Of a stretch of DNA of 64,000 bases, positions 1-12,700 are shown piece by piece. A program made the position numbers and the translations under genes. The DNA comes from Bimastos eiseni (taxonomy: Eukaryota; Annelida; Clitellata; Crassiclitellata; Lumbricidae), in NCBI GenBank assembly GCA_959347315.1, contig OY365810.1, positions 16,052,500-16,116,499 on the forward strand, in the 5' to 3' direction. Each line of letters opens with the position of its first letter. The first letter of the stretch is position 1. The notes under the pieces are model-generated. The model saw nothing but the letters and a program-made list of their open reading frames with translations, ran no database searches and had not been told where the DNA came from.

Positions 1-200
1 GTTGATAAATCCATGTTACAGTACTCTTTAATCGCACTTACTGAAAGTCAGTATTTTAGGGCTATTGCTTCGCCAGTCTCTATAATAACCAGACATGTGC
101 TGGATAATAAGGAAAACACTATTTCGCTTCCATCTGAATATTTAAAAATGCCAGTTACTACATAGCGATATATGGTCTATATACACTTACAAACTCATCC

Positions 201-275
201 GGCGCCGAACTGTCCGTCGCCAAACTGTCCGGCGCCGAACTGTCCGGCGCCTAATTGTCTGGCGCCGAATTGTCC
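201..275. repeat. 15-bp minisatellite, 5 copies
   Basis: Unit GGCGCCGAACTGTCC with a few substitutions. It encodes an artefactual Pro-Asn-Cys repeat in one frame. Confidence 0.95.
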
Positions 276-760
276 GGGAACCCCATTACAGGTTACCCCA
301 GGTAATCTTAAATCGATTTCAGATTACCCCCTCCGTGTTCACATTACCCCCTCTCTGAATGAGTCAAAATGTTAAATTGTTATACTTTTAACTAATGATA
401 TTCAGTCTGTTTAATAAAACACGTGACACATATTATTATAAGATAGAAGGCTAGTTTTAACACGTGAAAAACATATATGTCAAGTTTTCGGTTTTTGTAT
501 GCTAAGTTATGCCCGTGTTAACTGAACAAAGGAGTTAGACAGCAGCATCATAACACCATAGTACGTCAGTTGATATAAACTAGTGCTTGTTATAATAGAA
601 AGATAGTTAATATACGTCAAAACATAAATTCAACAGAAAATGGCTGCCAACATGTAATGAAAAGTTAGCTCTACTCGATGGCCGTTCCACTCCCTAAGGC
701 CATCCCCCAACAACGTGTCGAGAACTCGTTCTTTTCTGCGCTGTCAAACTTCCGCCTGAA
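276..760. other. Intergenic stretch without recognisable gene
   Basis: Short TTACCCC/GATTTCA words at 290-350 resemble the array at 1912-2106. The rest is AT-rich with no domain or splice pattern that I can defend. Confidence 0.5.
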
Positions 761-900
761 GACGCGACGTCCTTGCGTCACCAGTGTCGACCTGCTGGGC
801 TGAGGAAGCGACGTCCTTGCGTCACCCGTGTGGACTTTCCCGGCTGAGGAAGCGACGTCCTTGCTTCACCAGTCTCGACCTCTGCGGTTGAAGACGCGAA
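761..900. repeat. 44-bp minisatellite, about 3 copies
   Basis: Units start at 761, 805, 849 and 893 with G(A/C)(A/C)GCGACGTCCTTGC followed by a TCACCxGTxTxGACC block. Confidence 0.93.
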
Positions 901-1911
901 GTACTTACGACGACCCGACCATCCCTTGGGACCCCATGGCCATCGACGACCATCGATACATTAATTACCTGAGAAGTTTATATACACGTACGTGTCAATA
1001 CCGTGTTTGTCCACTAACTATACAATATAAGAGTACAATCGAGTCAGCTAATATATATATATAGTACACAGTCACACACGACGATGTATAAATAACTATG
1101 TACATTATACAATACATGTACAAGGTATATGGGCAATTCGTGACAATATAAAAGTCAACGAAATGTGTGAAATCATTAATAGGTTACACGAGATCAACGT
1201 GCATCGCATTGTTACATACATACATAAGATAATAAAGATTTAGCCTAACTGGTGAAGAAATTAGTATAATTACAACAATAATATACAACAAATAGGGATG
1301 TAAGTTTTGACTTGATAATTCAATCCTCTACTTGACTCATTAAATGTAACAAGAAGACTTAGCAAATGCTGCAGATTCAAAGTGGTGGTATGCCCTTTTT
1401 GTTGTCTGATGGTAATTATTCTTTCACTTACTTGTTCCCATCCAATTAGCTTATATCATTTTTTACTGACCATTATGCCCACTTCTCTGTCATGCTTGGC
1501 TCCACCTGAGTAGTAGATTCCTTGAGACACGATATTGCAACTGCAGGTCCATCGCATGTCACTCTGTCCCAATATTTAAAATTTGTATCCTTACATCTCT
1601 TTCACTACCTGCGCCAACTTCCCTGTATCATGATGTTCTTACATTCCAGTATCCAATCTTTGCCTTGGCTTTGGTAGTTAAGATCTGAGATTTCTGAGTC
1701 TTGGCTCACCACGACCCTTCACAGATGGGTTCATGACCCCCTCATCTCCCGACCGACCAGCCCCGGACAATGAGTTTAAGCTTTTCATGTGTCATTTCTG
1801 TTGCAAGATGTGGTTTTACCTGGGAGGCCCACACGCTTGCCGAAGAACCGTGCTCCTTTCTCCAGGCTTGGGACTGGGACTGCTGAACTGCAAGGCAGCG
1901 GAGTAGTTAGT
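901..1911. other. Intergenic stretch without recognisable gene
   Basis: AT-rich with scattered ATAC/ATAT runs up to about 1250. No family motif, LINE block or RNA gene recognised on either strand. Confidence 0.5.
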
Positions 1912-2106
1912 TACCGGGGGTTAACTTGAAATCAATTTCAAGTTACCGGTTGGTAGCCTGAAGCTGATTTCAAATTACCCCTGGGGGTAATCTGAAATAG
2001 TAGTGGTGGGTAACTTGAAATCGCCTTCAAGTTACCTCCAAGGGTAACTTGAAATCGCTTTAAAGTTAACGGGGGGTTAGGTGAATGGGGGTAATTTGAA
2101 ATCGCT
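1912..2106. repeat. Imperfect palindromic repeat array (TAACTTGAAATCG)
   Basis: About six degenerate units of GGGTAACTTGAAATCG, several followed by their reverse complement CxxTTCAAGTTACC, so the array can form small hairpins. Confidence 0.85.
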
Positions 2107-2429
2107 ACAAGGCCGAGCAATTGTGCGAGATTATCAGAGGTGAAAAACCAAGATTTTTAAAATCAAAAATTGGTTTTTGCTTTTATTTTGTTTTTGTTTT
2201 TTAGTATTTCTTTGGATTTGTCACAACAGTTTTGTTATAATAAGCATCAAACATGGCATGAAAAAGAGCTCCAACTCGTTTTAGTAATTAATTTAGCTTG
2301 ATTTCGGACTCAATAACACACAATTAGTTATATAGTAGTATTATTAAATTGAACACAAAAACAAAAATTGCCATTTTTTGTATTGTGGCAGGTAGCCCTT
2401 CCCAGTTTTTCTTTTTTTTACTTTTAATC

Positions 2430-2795
2430 GCTGGGCCGACTGCGCCTCGGCCGACCTCGCTCAGCCGACCTCAGGCTGGGCCGACCTCCGTGCCACAAGC
2501 CAACCTAGGGCTGGGCCAACCTTCGCGCCTCGGCCGACCTCGGGGTGGGCCGACCTCCGTGACTCGGCCGATCTCGCTCAGCCGACCTCAGGTTGGGCCG
2601 ACCTCCGTGCCTTAGCCAACCTCGCTCAGCCAACCTCTGACTGGGCCAATCTTCGCGCCGACCTCGCTCAGCCAACCTCCGAGCTGGGCCGACCTCGGGC
2701 TTGGCCGACCTCCGTGCTTCAGCCGACCTCGGGCCGGGCCGACCTCCGGGCTGGGCTGACCACCGGGATGGGCCAACCTCTGCCTATGGCCTATA
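2430..2795. repeat. GC-rich CGGCCGACCTC degenerate tandem repeat
   Basis: Repeated words GGGCCGACCTC, CTCAGCCGACCTC and GCTGGGCCGACC in irregular order. GC content is far above the flanks. Long frames here are repeat artefacts. Confidence 0.9.
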
Positions 2796-2950
2796 CAAGG
2801 TCTGGGCGTGTTGGCAACAAACTCTATTGGGTGCCTTATATAAAAAAAACACCCTCACAAAGTGTGAAAAAAGAGTCGTAGAGAAGTATAGCCCTGTGTT
2901 CAGTGCCTCTGTCTGTAGCTGTTTCTGTTAATCTCCATAGTCTAGTAGAG

Positions 2951-3098
2951 GTCTGATTAGGGCCCTGTAGATGGAGATCAGGGCCTTTTTGATGACCCCC
3001 CACCTGTATCCTGCCACCTGTAAACAGCCCTCATTAGGGCTGTTTTGCATGATACAGGTGGGGCCATCAAAAAGGCCCTGATATCCATCTGATCAGAC
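2951..3098. repeat. Large nested hairpin just 5' of the LINE remnant
   Basis: The arms pair GTCTGATxAG...GATGGAxATCAGGGCC and CTTTTTGATGxCCCC...CACCTGTATC with their reverse complements over about 55 bp. Inside the loop is a second perfect stem, AACAGCCCT with AGGGCTGTT. The end joins directly to the reverse transcriptase remnant at 3096. Confidence 0.9.
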
Positions 3099-4418
3099 CC
3101 CTAATGGACTTTGGAGATATAGCCTATACCACAGCCAGCAAAAGCCAACTGAAACAGCTACAGACAGTACAGACAGAGGCACTGAGGCTGGCATGCGGCC
3201 CTGCTAAAGGCACCCGGCCATGGCCCTACAAAATGAATGTGAAGAACTACCCCTTCACTTCCGCCGCTCAGAGAACTCCTTAAAGATGGGATGCAGGATA
3301 CTGAGTTCAGAAGACCACCCAGCGGCGGAGGCGATGAAGGAACATCACTCAACCCAATACAAGAAAGGGAAATGGATGGGAAAAATCTCTACATGACAAC
3401 ACAGAGGACTTTTTTACCTCTCTGCAGCAACCCTTCCAATCACCAGAGGTACAGAAAACACCCGCGTGGTTTAATAAAAAACGTCATGGTACACCTAAGC
3501 CTGCAGAACAAAATAAATAAGAAAACGGACACACCGGAGTTCATGTGGACCGCAACCTATGAACTCGTACAGAAATATAGCCGCTGTGTTCATATTTACA
3601 GAGACGGATTAGAAGGCGAAGCAAAAGTAGCTACAGCCTACCATATCCCGTTGTTGAAAATAAACAAAACACTCCAGCTGGTCGATGGATCGTTCGTCTA
3701 TGCAGCCGAGCTAACGGCCATAATTGAGGCCACCAAATGGATGGTGGCAAATGAAAACCCAGCCTTGAGGGAGTGTGTTATCCTCACCGACTCCCTTAGT
3801 GTAGCAACATCTATAAAAGAAGTTAAAAGCCAATCCAAACCCAACCTCATTATAGAACTAAAGGAATAACTAAACCTGATTAAATATAGCCACATCACAA
3901 TAGCCTGGGTCCCCAGCCATGTCGAACTCTCTAGGAATGAACGTACAGACTCCCTGGAAAAGGTCGGGCTCGACACGAAAAAGATAAACAGCGCACCCTA
4001 CCTACGTGTAAAAATCAAGGAAGTGTACTCCCTAATTAGAAAATATATTATAAGCAAATGGCAGCTTCTATTAAAAAAAAACATCATGCCCAACAGTATC
4101 CACAGATGTGAAATCTCTGGATAGGCACAGAAAGCGTGAGGTCCACGTCTCCAGGCTCAGATTCGGAAACGTCCTATCAAAGACGTGGCTCAAAACCATC
4201 AAAAAATGGAGTCGGATCTATGCTCAGTCTGCCAAACCTCAGAAACACCTGAACATCTACTAATAGAATGTCGGAACCATAATATAGCCGATAGACTAAG
4301 GGATAAATGCAATACAGAGAAAGTAAGCTTCACCTTGAGAAATGTAATAGCCATACAACCCATCGCCATAGAAGCCTACAACATAATAATGGAGATAACC
4401 AATGGAAAAGTGTTGTGA
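3090..4418 (+). mobile_element. 3' end of a non-LTR retrotransposon with RNase H (I/R1-like clade)
   Basis: Broken coding remnants in several frames. From 3096: RPLMDFGDIAYTTASKSQL and ALRLACGPAKGTRP, the end of a LINE reverse transcriptase. From about 3580: an RNase H domain with YAAELTAIIEATKW and CVILTDSLSVATSI. At about 3880-3960: ITIAWVPSHVELSRNE. At about 4215: CSVCQTSETPEHLLIEC, the C-terminal zinc knuckle. Stops and frameshifts make it inactive, and the 5' part is missing. Confidence 0.85.
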
Positions 4419-4465
4419 ACAGCGTACTGCATGTATGCTCTCTCTGATAATAACAAATAACATAC

Positions 4466-4975
4466 GTTAACATTGCATTAACATTGATTATATAAACACA
4501 CATTGAAACAACGCATATAAATTTACACACTGCATTGTTGTATGAATCAACCTGTGTCTAGTACTAACAAACTGCATAATTGCATCAATGACCAAAATTG
4601 CAGAAAAATGATAACATCATTGGAGAGAAAAATTTATATAAAAAAGGAGGATGACGATATGGTAAAAAATGATGATGAGATAACATCAAAAAAAGGAATA
4701 TATAATATCAGAAAAATGATGATGACGCGATAACATCAGAAAATCCCAGATATAGCATCGGGAGAAAAAAGACAGAAAAATAACTGAAACGTTAACATTG
4801 CATTGCTTGTACATTTGATTATATAAATACACATTGAATAGTGCCTATAAATTTACACACTGCATTATTGTATGTACCAGCCTGTGTCTAGCCCTAACAA
4901 ACTGCATAAATGTATGTATGACCAAAATCCGGAAAAATGATAACAACATTGGAGAGAAAAAAACCATGACAAGAT
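4466..4975. repeat. Two direct copies of an AT-rich unit, period about 325 bp
   Basis: Copies start at 4466 and 4791 (GTTAACATTGCATT) and share blocks TTTACACACTGCATT, CAACCTGTGTCTAG-type, CTAACAAACTGCATAA and CATTGGAGAGAAAAA. GATGA/ATAACATCA words fill the space between and after them to about 5125. They follow the LINE 3' end. Confidence 0.85.
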
Positions 4976-5125
4976 AATATCAAAAAAAGGAAGATGATGA
5001 GACGAAATAATATGGAAAAAATGATGACGAGAGAACATAAAAAACTGATAGAAAGATACTATCATAAAAAGATGATGACGAGATTTCATCAGAAAAAATA
5101 AGATGATGAGATAACATCAAAAAAG

Positions 5126-5500
5126 ATGACGATACATGACGGAACAAATTTCCGGAGACAAAGAGGAAAATAACAGAAGAACACAGAAGACGTCAGCGGC
5201 CACTGTAGCCATAAAGATGTCGTTAAACCACCGATAAAGAAAGAAGTCTTCATTCGGCGAGAGAAAGACGACGACGAAGTGTCTTCAGGGAGTCATCAGC
5301 AAGAGAGTCTTCATTCGTCGAGAAAAGCAAGTCGAGCCTTCGAGAGAGTCTAGTCGTCGGAAGTCAACCCGGAAGTCACCGCTGTCTTGAAAAGTGCAGC
5401 AGTCTTCGAGAACAAAGAAGACGAAAGGAGAGTCGACCGAAAAGACAGTTCGTTCGTCGAAGACAGTTCCGCTCGCCGTACGATTCGTCGCAAACAGTGC
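5126..5500. other. GA-rich stretch with repeated AGTCTTCATTCGxCGAGA
   Basis: AGTCTTCATTCGGCGAGA (about 5247) and AGTCTTCATTCGTCGAGA (about 5307) recur about 60 bp apart in a CGACGA/GAGAAA-rich context. Open frames exist on both strands but none resembles a family. Confidence 0.5.
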
Positions 5501-5600
5501 AGGGCAGTTTTCGTTACAGACAGTGCAGTTTCCTTGCAGACAGTACAATTCGTTGCCTACAGTGCAGTTTCGTTGCAGACAGTGTAGTTTAGTTGCTGCT
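5501..5600. repeat. Short minisatellite of GCAGACAGTGCAGTTT units
   Basis: About five degenerate units of TTxCxTTGCAGACAGTGCAG. An AATAAAAG follows at 5615, so a decayed LTR is possible but unproven. Confidence 0.75.
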
Positions 5601-5994
5601 CGCATGGTGTTGTAATAAAAGTTGAAGAAGAACATGGTCGTCGACCAGTCACCTGATAAACAACGGGTGCCGTACTCCACGGGCTCTAGGGGAATGCTGT
5701 CCTGGTAAGCCGCTCAAGTCCCCTAGGTTCATAACGCAACAGTATCTTTTGTTTTTTAAAAACAACAAATAACCAGAAAACCAACATTTTTGCAGCCCTG
5801 GAGATTAATGACACAATATATTATTTTAGCAGATATCTATGCGTGTTTATATAAAATCATTCACTTTAAAAATGAAAAAAAGTTAACAGTTCATTCTCAC
5901 ATACTTTATTTCGGCATGTTTAGAAAGGCAGCGTTACAACGAGCAATGAAACACACCAGACACTTGTGTTAAATATAAGGACGAACATCTGCTA

Positions 5995-6000
5995 TTTATT
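5995..6000 (-). promoter_or_regulatory. Possible polyadenylation signal of the L1-family gene
   Basis: AATAAA on the minus strand, about 545 nt past the stop codon. It is the first perfect hexamer I noticed downstream. The intervening 3' UTR candidate carries a TGTATGTA-rich low-complexity run (about 6240-6540). No transcript evidence. Confidence 0.3.
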
Positions 6001-6229
6001 CAACTATTTAAATACTTAGTACTACAGCATTTATAACTTGGCAGTCGATTAAATGCAATACGTTTAAGATATTTCAGGGCGTCTACAGACTTGGAAAGAC
6101 TAAGGTCGCAGGGTGACAACAATATGACGACAAAGCACAAAGGCAGCGCATGACAATAATTTTGCATAAATAACAGGAGTCCCGTGCATTTGTGTAGATG
6201 GCTGTACATTGTACACGTGTGAGTGGTCC

Positions 6230-6540
6230 ACCTGTGATATACAGGCTACATACTACTATGTGTATTTTATGTAAGTTTGCGTGTATGTATGATTGTATGC
6301 ATGTATGTATGATTGTAGGCGATGCATCTATACGTGTATGTATGTGTGTATGTATCCTATGTATAATATATGCATAACTATGTGTGTGTAGACATGTATG
6401 TAGCTTATGTATGTATGTAACCTATGTCCGTATGTAGGCCCTAATGCATGCATGTTTGTATGTGTATGTAAATTATGTATGTGTGTGCCAATGTATGTGA
6501 ACGATTGACTGCATGAGTGTGTATATGCCAATGTCGATAA
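6230..6540. repeat. TGTATGTA-rich low-complexity run in the candidate 3' UTR
   Basis: GTATGTATG and TATGTATG words interrupted by CATGC, directly downstream of the L1-family stop codon (minus strand). Confidence 0.8.
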
Positions 6541-6542
6541 CG

Positions 6543-6762
6543 TCACATGAATGACGACAGAGGTGCACTGACGACATCATCGACGTCATTGAGTCTGTGT
6601 CGTTTCTTTCGTCTGTTTCCGTAGAGTCCGATGAACGACCCATCCTCGCTGAACTTGAACGGATAGGGTTCTTCGTTGACCTCCAGACTGTCCGAGAACT
6701 CGCTCTGCCTTCCCTCACTGACCACCGACAGTCGATTTCTCCGACGATCCCAGTCCACTCCG
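6543..6762 (-). CDS. L1-family gene exon 24: ankyrin-binding tail and stop
   Basis: Reads GVDWDRRRNRLSVVSEG, FSDSLEVNEEPYPF and FSEDGSFIGLYG, then RRKKRHR and a terminal SSFM before TGA. SEDGSFIG-x-Y is the ankyrin-binding box of the L1 family, normally FIGQY; Leu replaces Gln here and the Tyr is kept. The last three residues S-F-M fit a class I PDZ ligand, comparable to SFV in NrCAM. Acceptor ATGTAAAG|C at phase 2. Confidence 0.95.
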
Positions 6763-9700
6763 CTTTACATGTCAACCAAAACATATTGATCAGTCTATTT
6801 ATAACTCAAGTGCCCAAAATTATTATGAACTAGATTTTGTCACCACTCAAACATTGATGACCAGGCCAGTTGTGGAAAGTCCAATCGTGCCTACATAGGT
6901 GTAACTCACATCTTGTCTTTGACTACCTCGTGGTTGGGGATCGTCGCTAAATACGTATACCCTTACGATGCTGAGAGGCTAATTAAGTTCACGGCTGTTG
7001 CACACCTTGCAATGCTGTCCAGATCTTGAACCCATACTTAGGCCTACTGGCAGAATATGATTCTTAACTTGCGTGAGAATCTATGTTCGGCCCTTATTAA
7101 GGCCGCGGACGTAACACAGTCACCACATTTGCTGGAACATAAGAGCAGGAATTGCACTAGAAATCTATTTGCCATAGGGCCCTAGTCGCAGATTAGCCAA
7201 ACAAGACAGCCTAATACGAAGACCTTATAATATATATATAGTGACGCTACAATTATGTTGTTGCTAAGTTGCTTTGATCTTTCTCAACTGTAGCCTGCGT
7301 ACTTTTTAGTGTATTCGCCGAAGGTCGGTTCTTCTCCGTTGCGAAACGTTCGTCTGTTGCCTCGGGTCAACTCCTTCGCTTGAACTGGTCAGAAAAATTA
7401 AGGATAATTGAAACATGGAGCACTTAATCAATAAATCAAATTCTTTATGTAATCAACGAATCAATCGCACATCAACGAGTCTGCCAATTGATCTATCAAT
7501 CAACCAATCCACAGGCGCTGCCAGCTTTTCATGGGCTACGATGTCGAGGTCCAGTATGGGCCCCTGTTTGACAACACAGCCTTTTACCGTATAGGCCTAC
7601 TGTCACTGAGATCTTTGGCAATTTCTTAAATTCCATTTCAATCTGTTGACGTATCGTGCAAATGTTTTAGTGCAATATGATTACTCCTATTATAGGCCTG
7701 TGTCTTGTAGACATAGTGTTTCATACGGAACAGTTCAAACTGTAACAGTTTTCTCATTTGAATCATTTGACGTATTAGGGCCTACTGCATAAGATTTCTA
7801 TTTCGTCGATTCACTTAATTCCTACCTTAAAACTGTATTACTAACACTCTTTATTACACATAACATAAACACTCTAACGTAGTCTAACTATGCATTTTTT
7901 GGCAAAACGACAGTCGATTGTGACTTGAAAGGCAAAAACTGTCGTAAGAGGAGTTCAACGGTCAGTAGGCCTTTGATCACGGTTCCTGGCATGAGGCAAG
8001 TGCCGATGTAAAAGCAGTTAAAGTACGTAGGCCTATAGCCTAGTAACGCCTATGTGTCAACTGTCGTAACATTCGAACATAGCAAGTTCACAACTAGGTC
8101 TACTACATCGATCTGTCACCAAAATTATCAATATGAATTGGAATCATGGGACTCATAAGGCGCGTTACAATTTACATCTCTGCACATAATTAAAATAGTT
8201 ACGCCGCTGCGACTAACAACAAATTTACTGATCATTATGATAGCTAAGCAGAAAGTGTTGCAACCTTCTGTGTGTGCGTGTTATGCGGCGTGCCTGTGCG
8301 AGCGCTTGTTGTTTTTAAGTATCTGTGTGTCGGTCTGTGTATTGGTTACCATGGTACTTGTCTGATAGGCTGATTTTGTAGACGATGACGACCACAAGGC
8401 AGATGAGAAGAAGAGCAATACACGTCATCAGACCAGTGAACCAACCAGCGGAACTGATTGACTCCGCCCTCTGCTGAGCTGTAAACCAACACAAATTTAT
8501 CGTCGGCGTATTCGTCGCCATCGTCACCAGGCATCATTGTCTTCGTCATCACCACGATCGACCTTGTAGTAGTATTACTAGTCGTCATAATCATCATCAT
8601 AATAATCAACATCATCTATATATAATTATAGCTATATTCATTCATTCATTCATTCATTCATTTATTACAATATTAATGTAGAGCCCCTTCAAGGTTACTG
8701 CTCAGGAGCGCACGATCCAGCCCAACCCCGGCTGAAAAAATGGTTTTAAGGCTACTGTAAACGCATCCGAGTAAACCCTAGGAATTAAGATTGTAACCAT
8801 TATAATTATAATTATTACAACTGTAAATACTATAATTATTATTATTATAATTATAATCGTCACTTTTAATTTTTAAGCAATACGCCTTAATTGATGTAAT
8901 ATGCCAAGCAACTTTTGTCGACGGCAATGGCCTCTGTTGTCAAAAGCTGTCGTTAAATCCTGGATCCATCCATCCCTGGCATTACGCCTTATAAGCCTAG
9001 AAATGGGAGCCCATCCCATGCCATGGGGCAAACAATAGAGAAAGCGCAATGCTCTGTAATTGCAGCTTGCGTAAGGGGAACGAGGAGTTCGCCCAGTGTG
9101 GAAGAGCGGAGAACACTGTGTGTATAAATAAATATATATATATACTATTATATATATATAATAATTATATATAATATATATAACATTATATATATATATA
9201 TATATAGGTGCGGTTCACCTGTGATCGTTCCGACGAGGATTCCTTTCACCTGTGACCTCGTTTCGTGTTCAAGGTCCGTGACAGCGACGATGCGAAATTC
9301 GTAAGTGGAGCCAGAGTCCAGTTCAGAGACGTTCATCCAACTGTTCTCCTCTTCGAAGTCACTCCTCTCCCAATCGTCGTTCGTTCCTGACATAATCCGA
9401 CCAAAAAACATTGATAAATGAGATTTATATAGAGCCCTTTAAAAAGGGTTACTCAGGAGCGCTCCAAACCTAACCTCGGCTGAAGAGAACTGTCTTTAGG
9501 CTAGAATAAAACGTGCCCTTGATGGCTCTAATGGAATATTCACACTCGCCCTTAGATCAGAGTTACTGTACGTGTACTGTATATCCTGCATCCCAAGTGT
9601 CTAATCGCCTGACGGTAACACTAGTAGCACCGAACGACCAACAATTACAACAGCAAACAAATACAGGCAGTCTGCATGTGCATAAATGTGGGCAAAATAT

Positions 9701-12700
9701 AGGCATATACATGCACATACGCACGATAAACATATTGACATACATATATATATATATATTTATATGTTATATATATTTATATGTTATATATATTTATATG
9801 TTATATATATTTATATGTTATATATATCTATATGTTATATATATTTATATGCATACAAATTGTAGTAGGCCTAGTGGTGGCATATTATTAGTCATATAAT
9901 AGGAGAAGTTTCTGTTGAATAACTTACCTGAGAGTCGATATTCGACGTAGAACCGATTACCAGGATTCGAAGCCTGGCTTTTGACTGATCTGAACCAAGA
10001 TATGTTGACGAATGAATCGCCTGCGATCAGTCGATCAATGATCGGTTCATCTGGATCTACAAAACAATCGATCACCTCTGGCAATAATATATAATCGATC
10101 CTTAATCTCTGATGTACCATTAAATGGAATTGGGGAGAAAACGCCTCTCAGACATTGGAGGAGTTGTGTGCCTGGATGTCGTCCAATCGCTTCCACATGC
10201 ACCCATGGAAACCCAGATATTTGGTTATATGTTATGGGTAGCCGTGGGCATTTCTGCTAAATCGATCTCAAAATAGTTTGCAGCATTGTTTCACCATTTC
10301 TAGCCTTTGGTTTCTTCGTTCTGATGCGCACGTTTTATTCTAGCCTAAAGACAGTTCTCTTCAGCCGAGGTTAGGTTTGGAGCGCTCCTGAGTAACCCTT
10401 TTAAAGGGCTCTATATAAATCTCATTTATCAATGTTTTTTGGTCGCATTATGTGAAGTGATCACACCCCGCCCCAAAATAACCCCGATCATCAGCAGTAC
10501 AGAACAGAAGCTTCTCTGTGGTAGGTCAAATTTTTTGAATAGGTAATCGTGACCTATAGCCTATATTGTGACATGGTTCCTCTGTGACTCTTTTCCGTTA
10601 GCGCTTGAAAGAAATCCATTGTTTTCAATTCTGGTTCTTCGTCGTTAGGGCGAAGGGCTTCTTTTTAAGAGGCTCTATATAAATCCGTGATTACGATACA
10701 TGGCATCATGCATGGGTAAAGATTAAAGTGGGGAAAATCGTTTTCTTCCTCTGAAATATTGCACCAGGCTGCCGAATTCAGTTCTGAACCATCGATCTTC
10801 CAAATCGATCTGGCCTTTGACTCTTCGACCTGGCCTTTGACTCTTCGACCTGGCCTTTGACTCTTCGACCTGGCCTTTGACTCTGTTCTTCTGACTCACT
10901 TGATAGGTTTAGCGTTCTGTCCTCGATGACTGTAGCGTCTCCCTTTCCAGCGGAAGTGGCCGCCCAGATGTAGACGATGTACTTCGTCCTCTCCAGCAGT
11001 CCATTCAACCTGAACCAAGTAGGACGGGAGCCTGGCATGGTCGTTTCAACCTGGCGACTGATGGCCGGAGGAGCTGGAAATAAGACCAACATCCATTCGA
11101 AAGTCATAAGATATTCAGTGTTGTTTAAGCGTAAACCCTTGAAACAGTAATGTAATATAACATGGGATCCAATCTGAGAAATTACTCAGCGCATCACAAA
11201 AGCCGCATCAGAATAATGATACATCAGATCTGGTTAGAAATAGCGGGGTTGCTTTGTCCGTTTTGTGCAAGGCCAGAATCCGGAATCGAAGAGACAGCAT
11301 AGTGCTATGAGGGATACCGTTGACAGAGGCAGTGACTGTGGAGCGTAAGAGTAGAACCAGGATGGGATATCTGTTTGATTTTCAGAGGAAAGCTTCAGGA
11401 GGGAGAAAGGCAATGGGAGGAGTGGTGAGATGATTGACAGGTGCAGGAGTGGAAAAGATCGGCGTCGGATTTACGCTGTTATTATCTTAAAGCCCAAGGT
11501 TTGAGAGGCGTGGTCTAATGAATACCTGCCGCCTGTTAGCTACCAATCAGATCTCCCAAAAGCATCTCATTCTTCTGGGGTACAATCTTAACCAAATGGA
11601 CCGCTGTGGTCAGTCTATCTGAATATGTTCAAATGGGTCAAGTAGACAGCTGAGGGAAATGCACTGGAAATAACAATTGAAACAATTGATCGGCTTCATA
11701 GTAGTCCTTACATTTTTATGCATCTACACACCTGTACTTTATATGCCACTCATATGCCTTCGTGCCTGATTTCGTGCCTGTGTTCGTTGTGGAACAGATT
11801 TAATATTATTATAGTTTCATCCCTCTGGTGGTCACGCCGACTACATTAAGCAGATCTCGCTCTCTCTCTGTATATATATGTATATACAGTATATGTGTAT
11901 ATATATATGTATATATATACACATATATTCTATATATGTATATGTGTATATATATGCGGCTTTTGATAGAATTCATCTAGATTCTTTTCAGTCTATTTCT
12001 GACTTACACGCATATCTGTCGTTATTACTAACTTTTAAATCAGCATGAAGTCAAACCCTTGTGAAACCTATGTGCCAATGAAAAGAACACTGAACGAATC
12101 ATATAAATGTACGGAGAAGCTAAGGTTTTGGTAAAAGGTCATGTCTAGGTCGAGGACATGAGAATTAGCAGTGCAGGTGTCGGTGAATGAAGAATCAAGG
12201 CTGAGGTGAAACGAGGGATGTGAACTTTTCTTGAGTTGTTCCCATACAGTTATAGGCTAAGGTATATTTAGGCTACTAAGTACTTAGTCCTTCCTGTGCG
12301 GGTCTACACATCATTCAGCGCACCTTCTCAATTCGACTCTAACCAAGCCAACATTTAGGCCTCATCCCACGACATCTGTGCTGCCGCTGTGCGCGTGTGT
12401 TTAGGCCTACAGGATATGTATATGTAGAGACAGACAGACAAACAGACAGACAGGCAGACAGACAATGCCAGCCCCATTCCGAGGCATGCAGGCATTTCAA
12501 TTGAAAGGAATTGACCGGCGGTGGACTTGAATATGGCACTTCGTGACTGTAGCCCCACTCAATGAGTTCAGGTTTGATTGACAAGACAGTGGTAGCTCGC
12601 TATTCAGTTTATCGCAAAACTGACCGCCCACAAAACTTCTCCTTTAAATACCCTCCAGTGGTTAGTGCTGTAATATACCAAGCAAAATTTTTGTCGACGG

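Noticed and set aside
5126..5760. An LTR retrotransposon end (AATAAAAG, CTAGGGGAATG region)
   Set aside because: No TG...CA-bounded partner copy found in the window.
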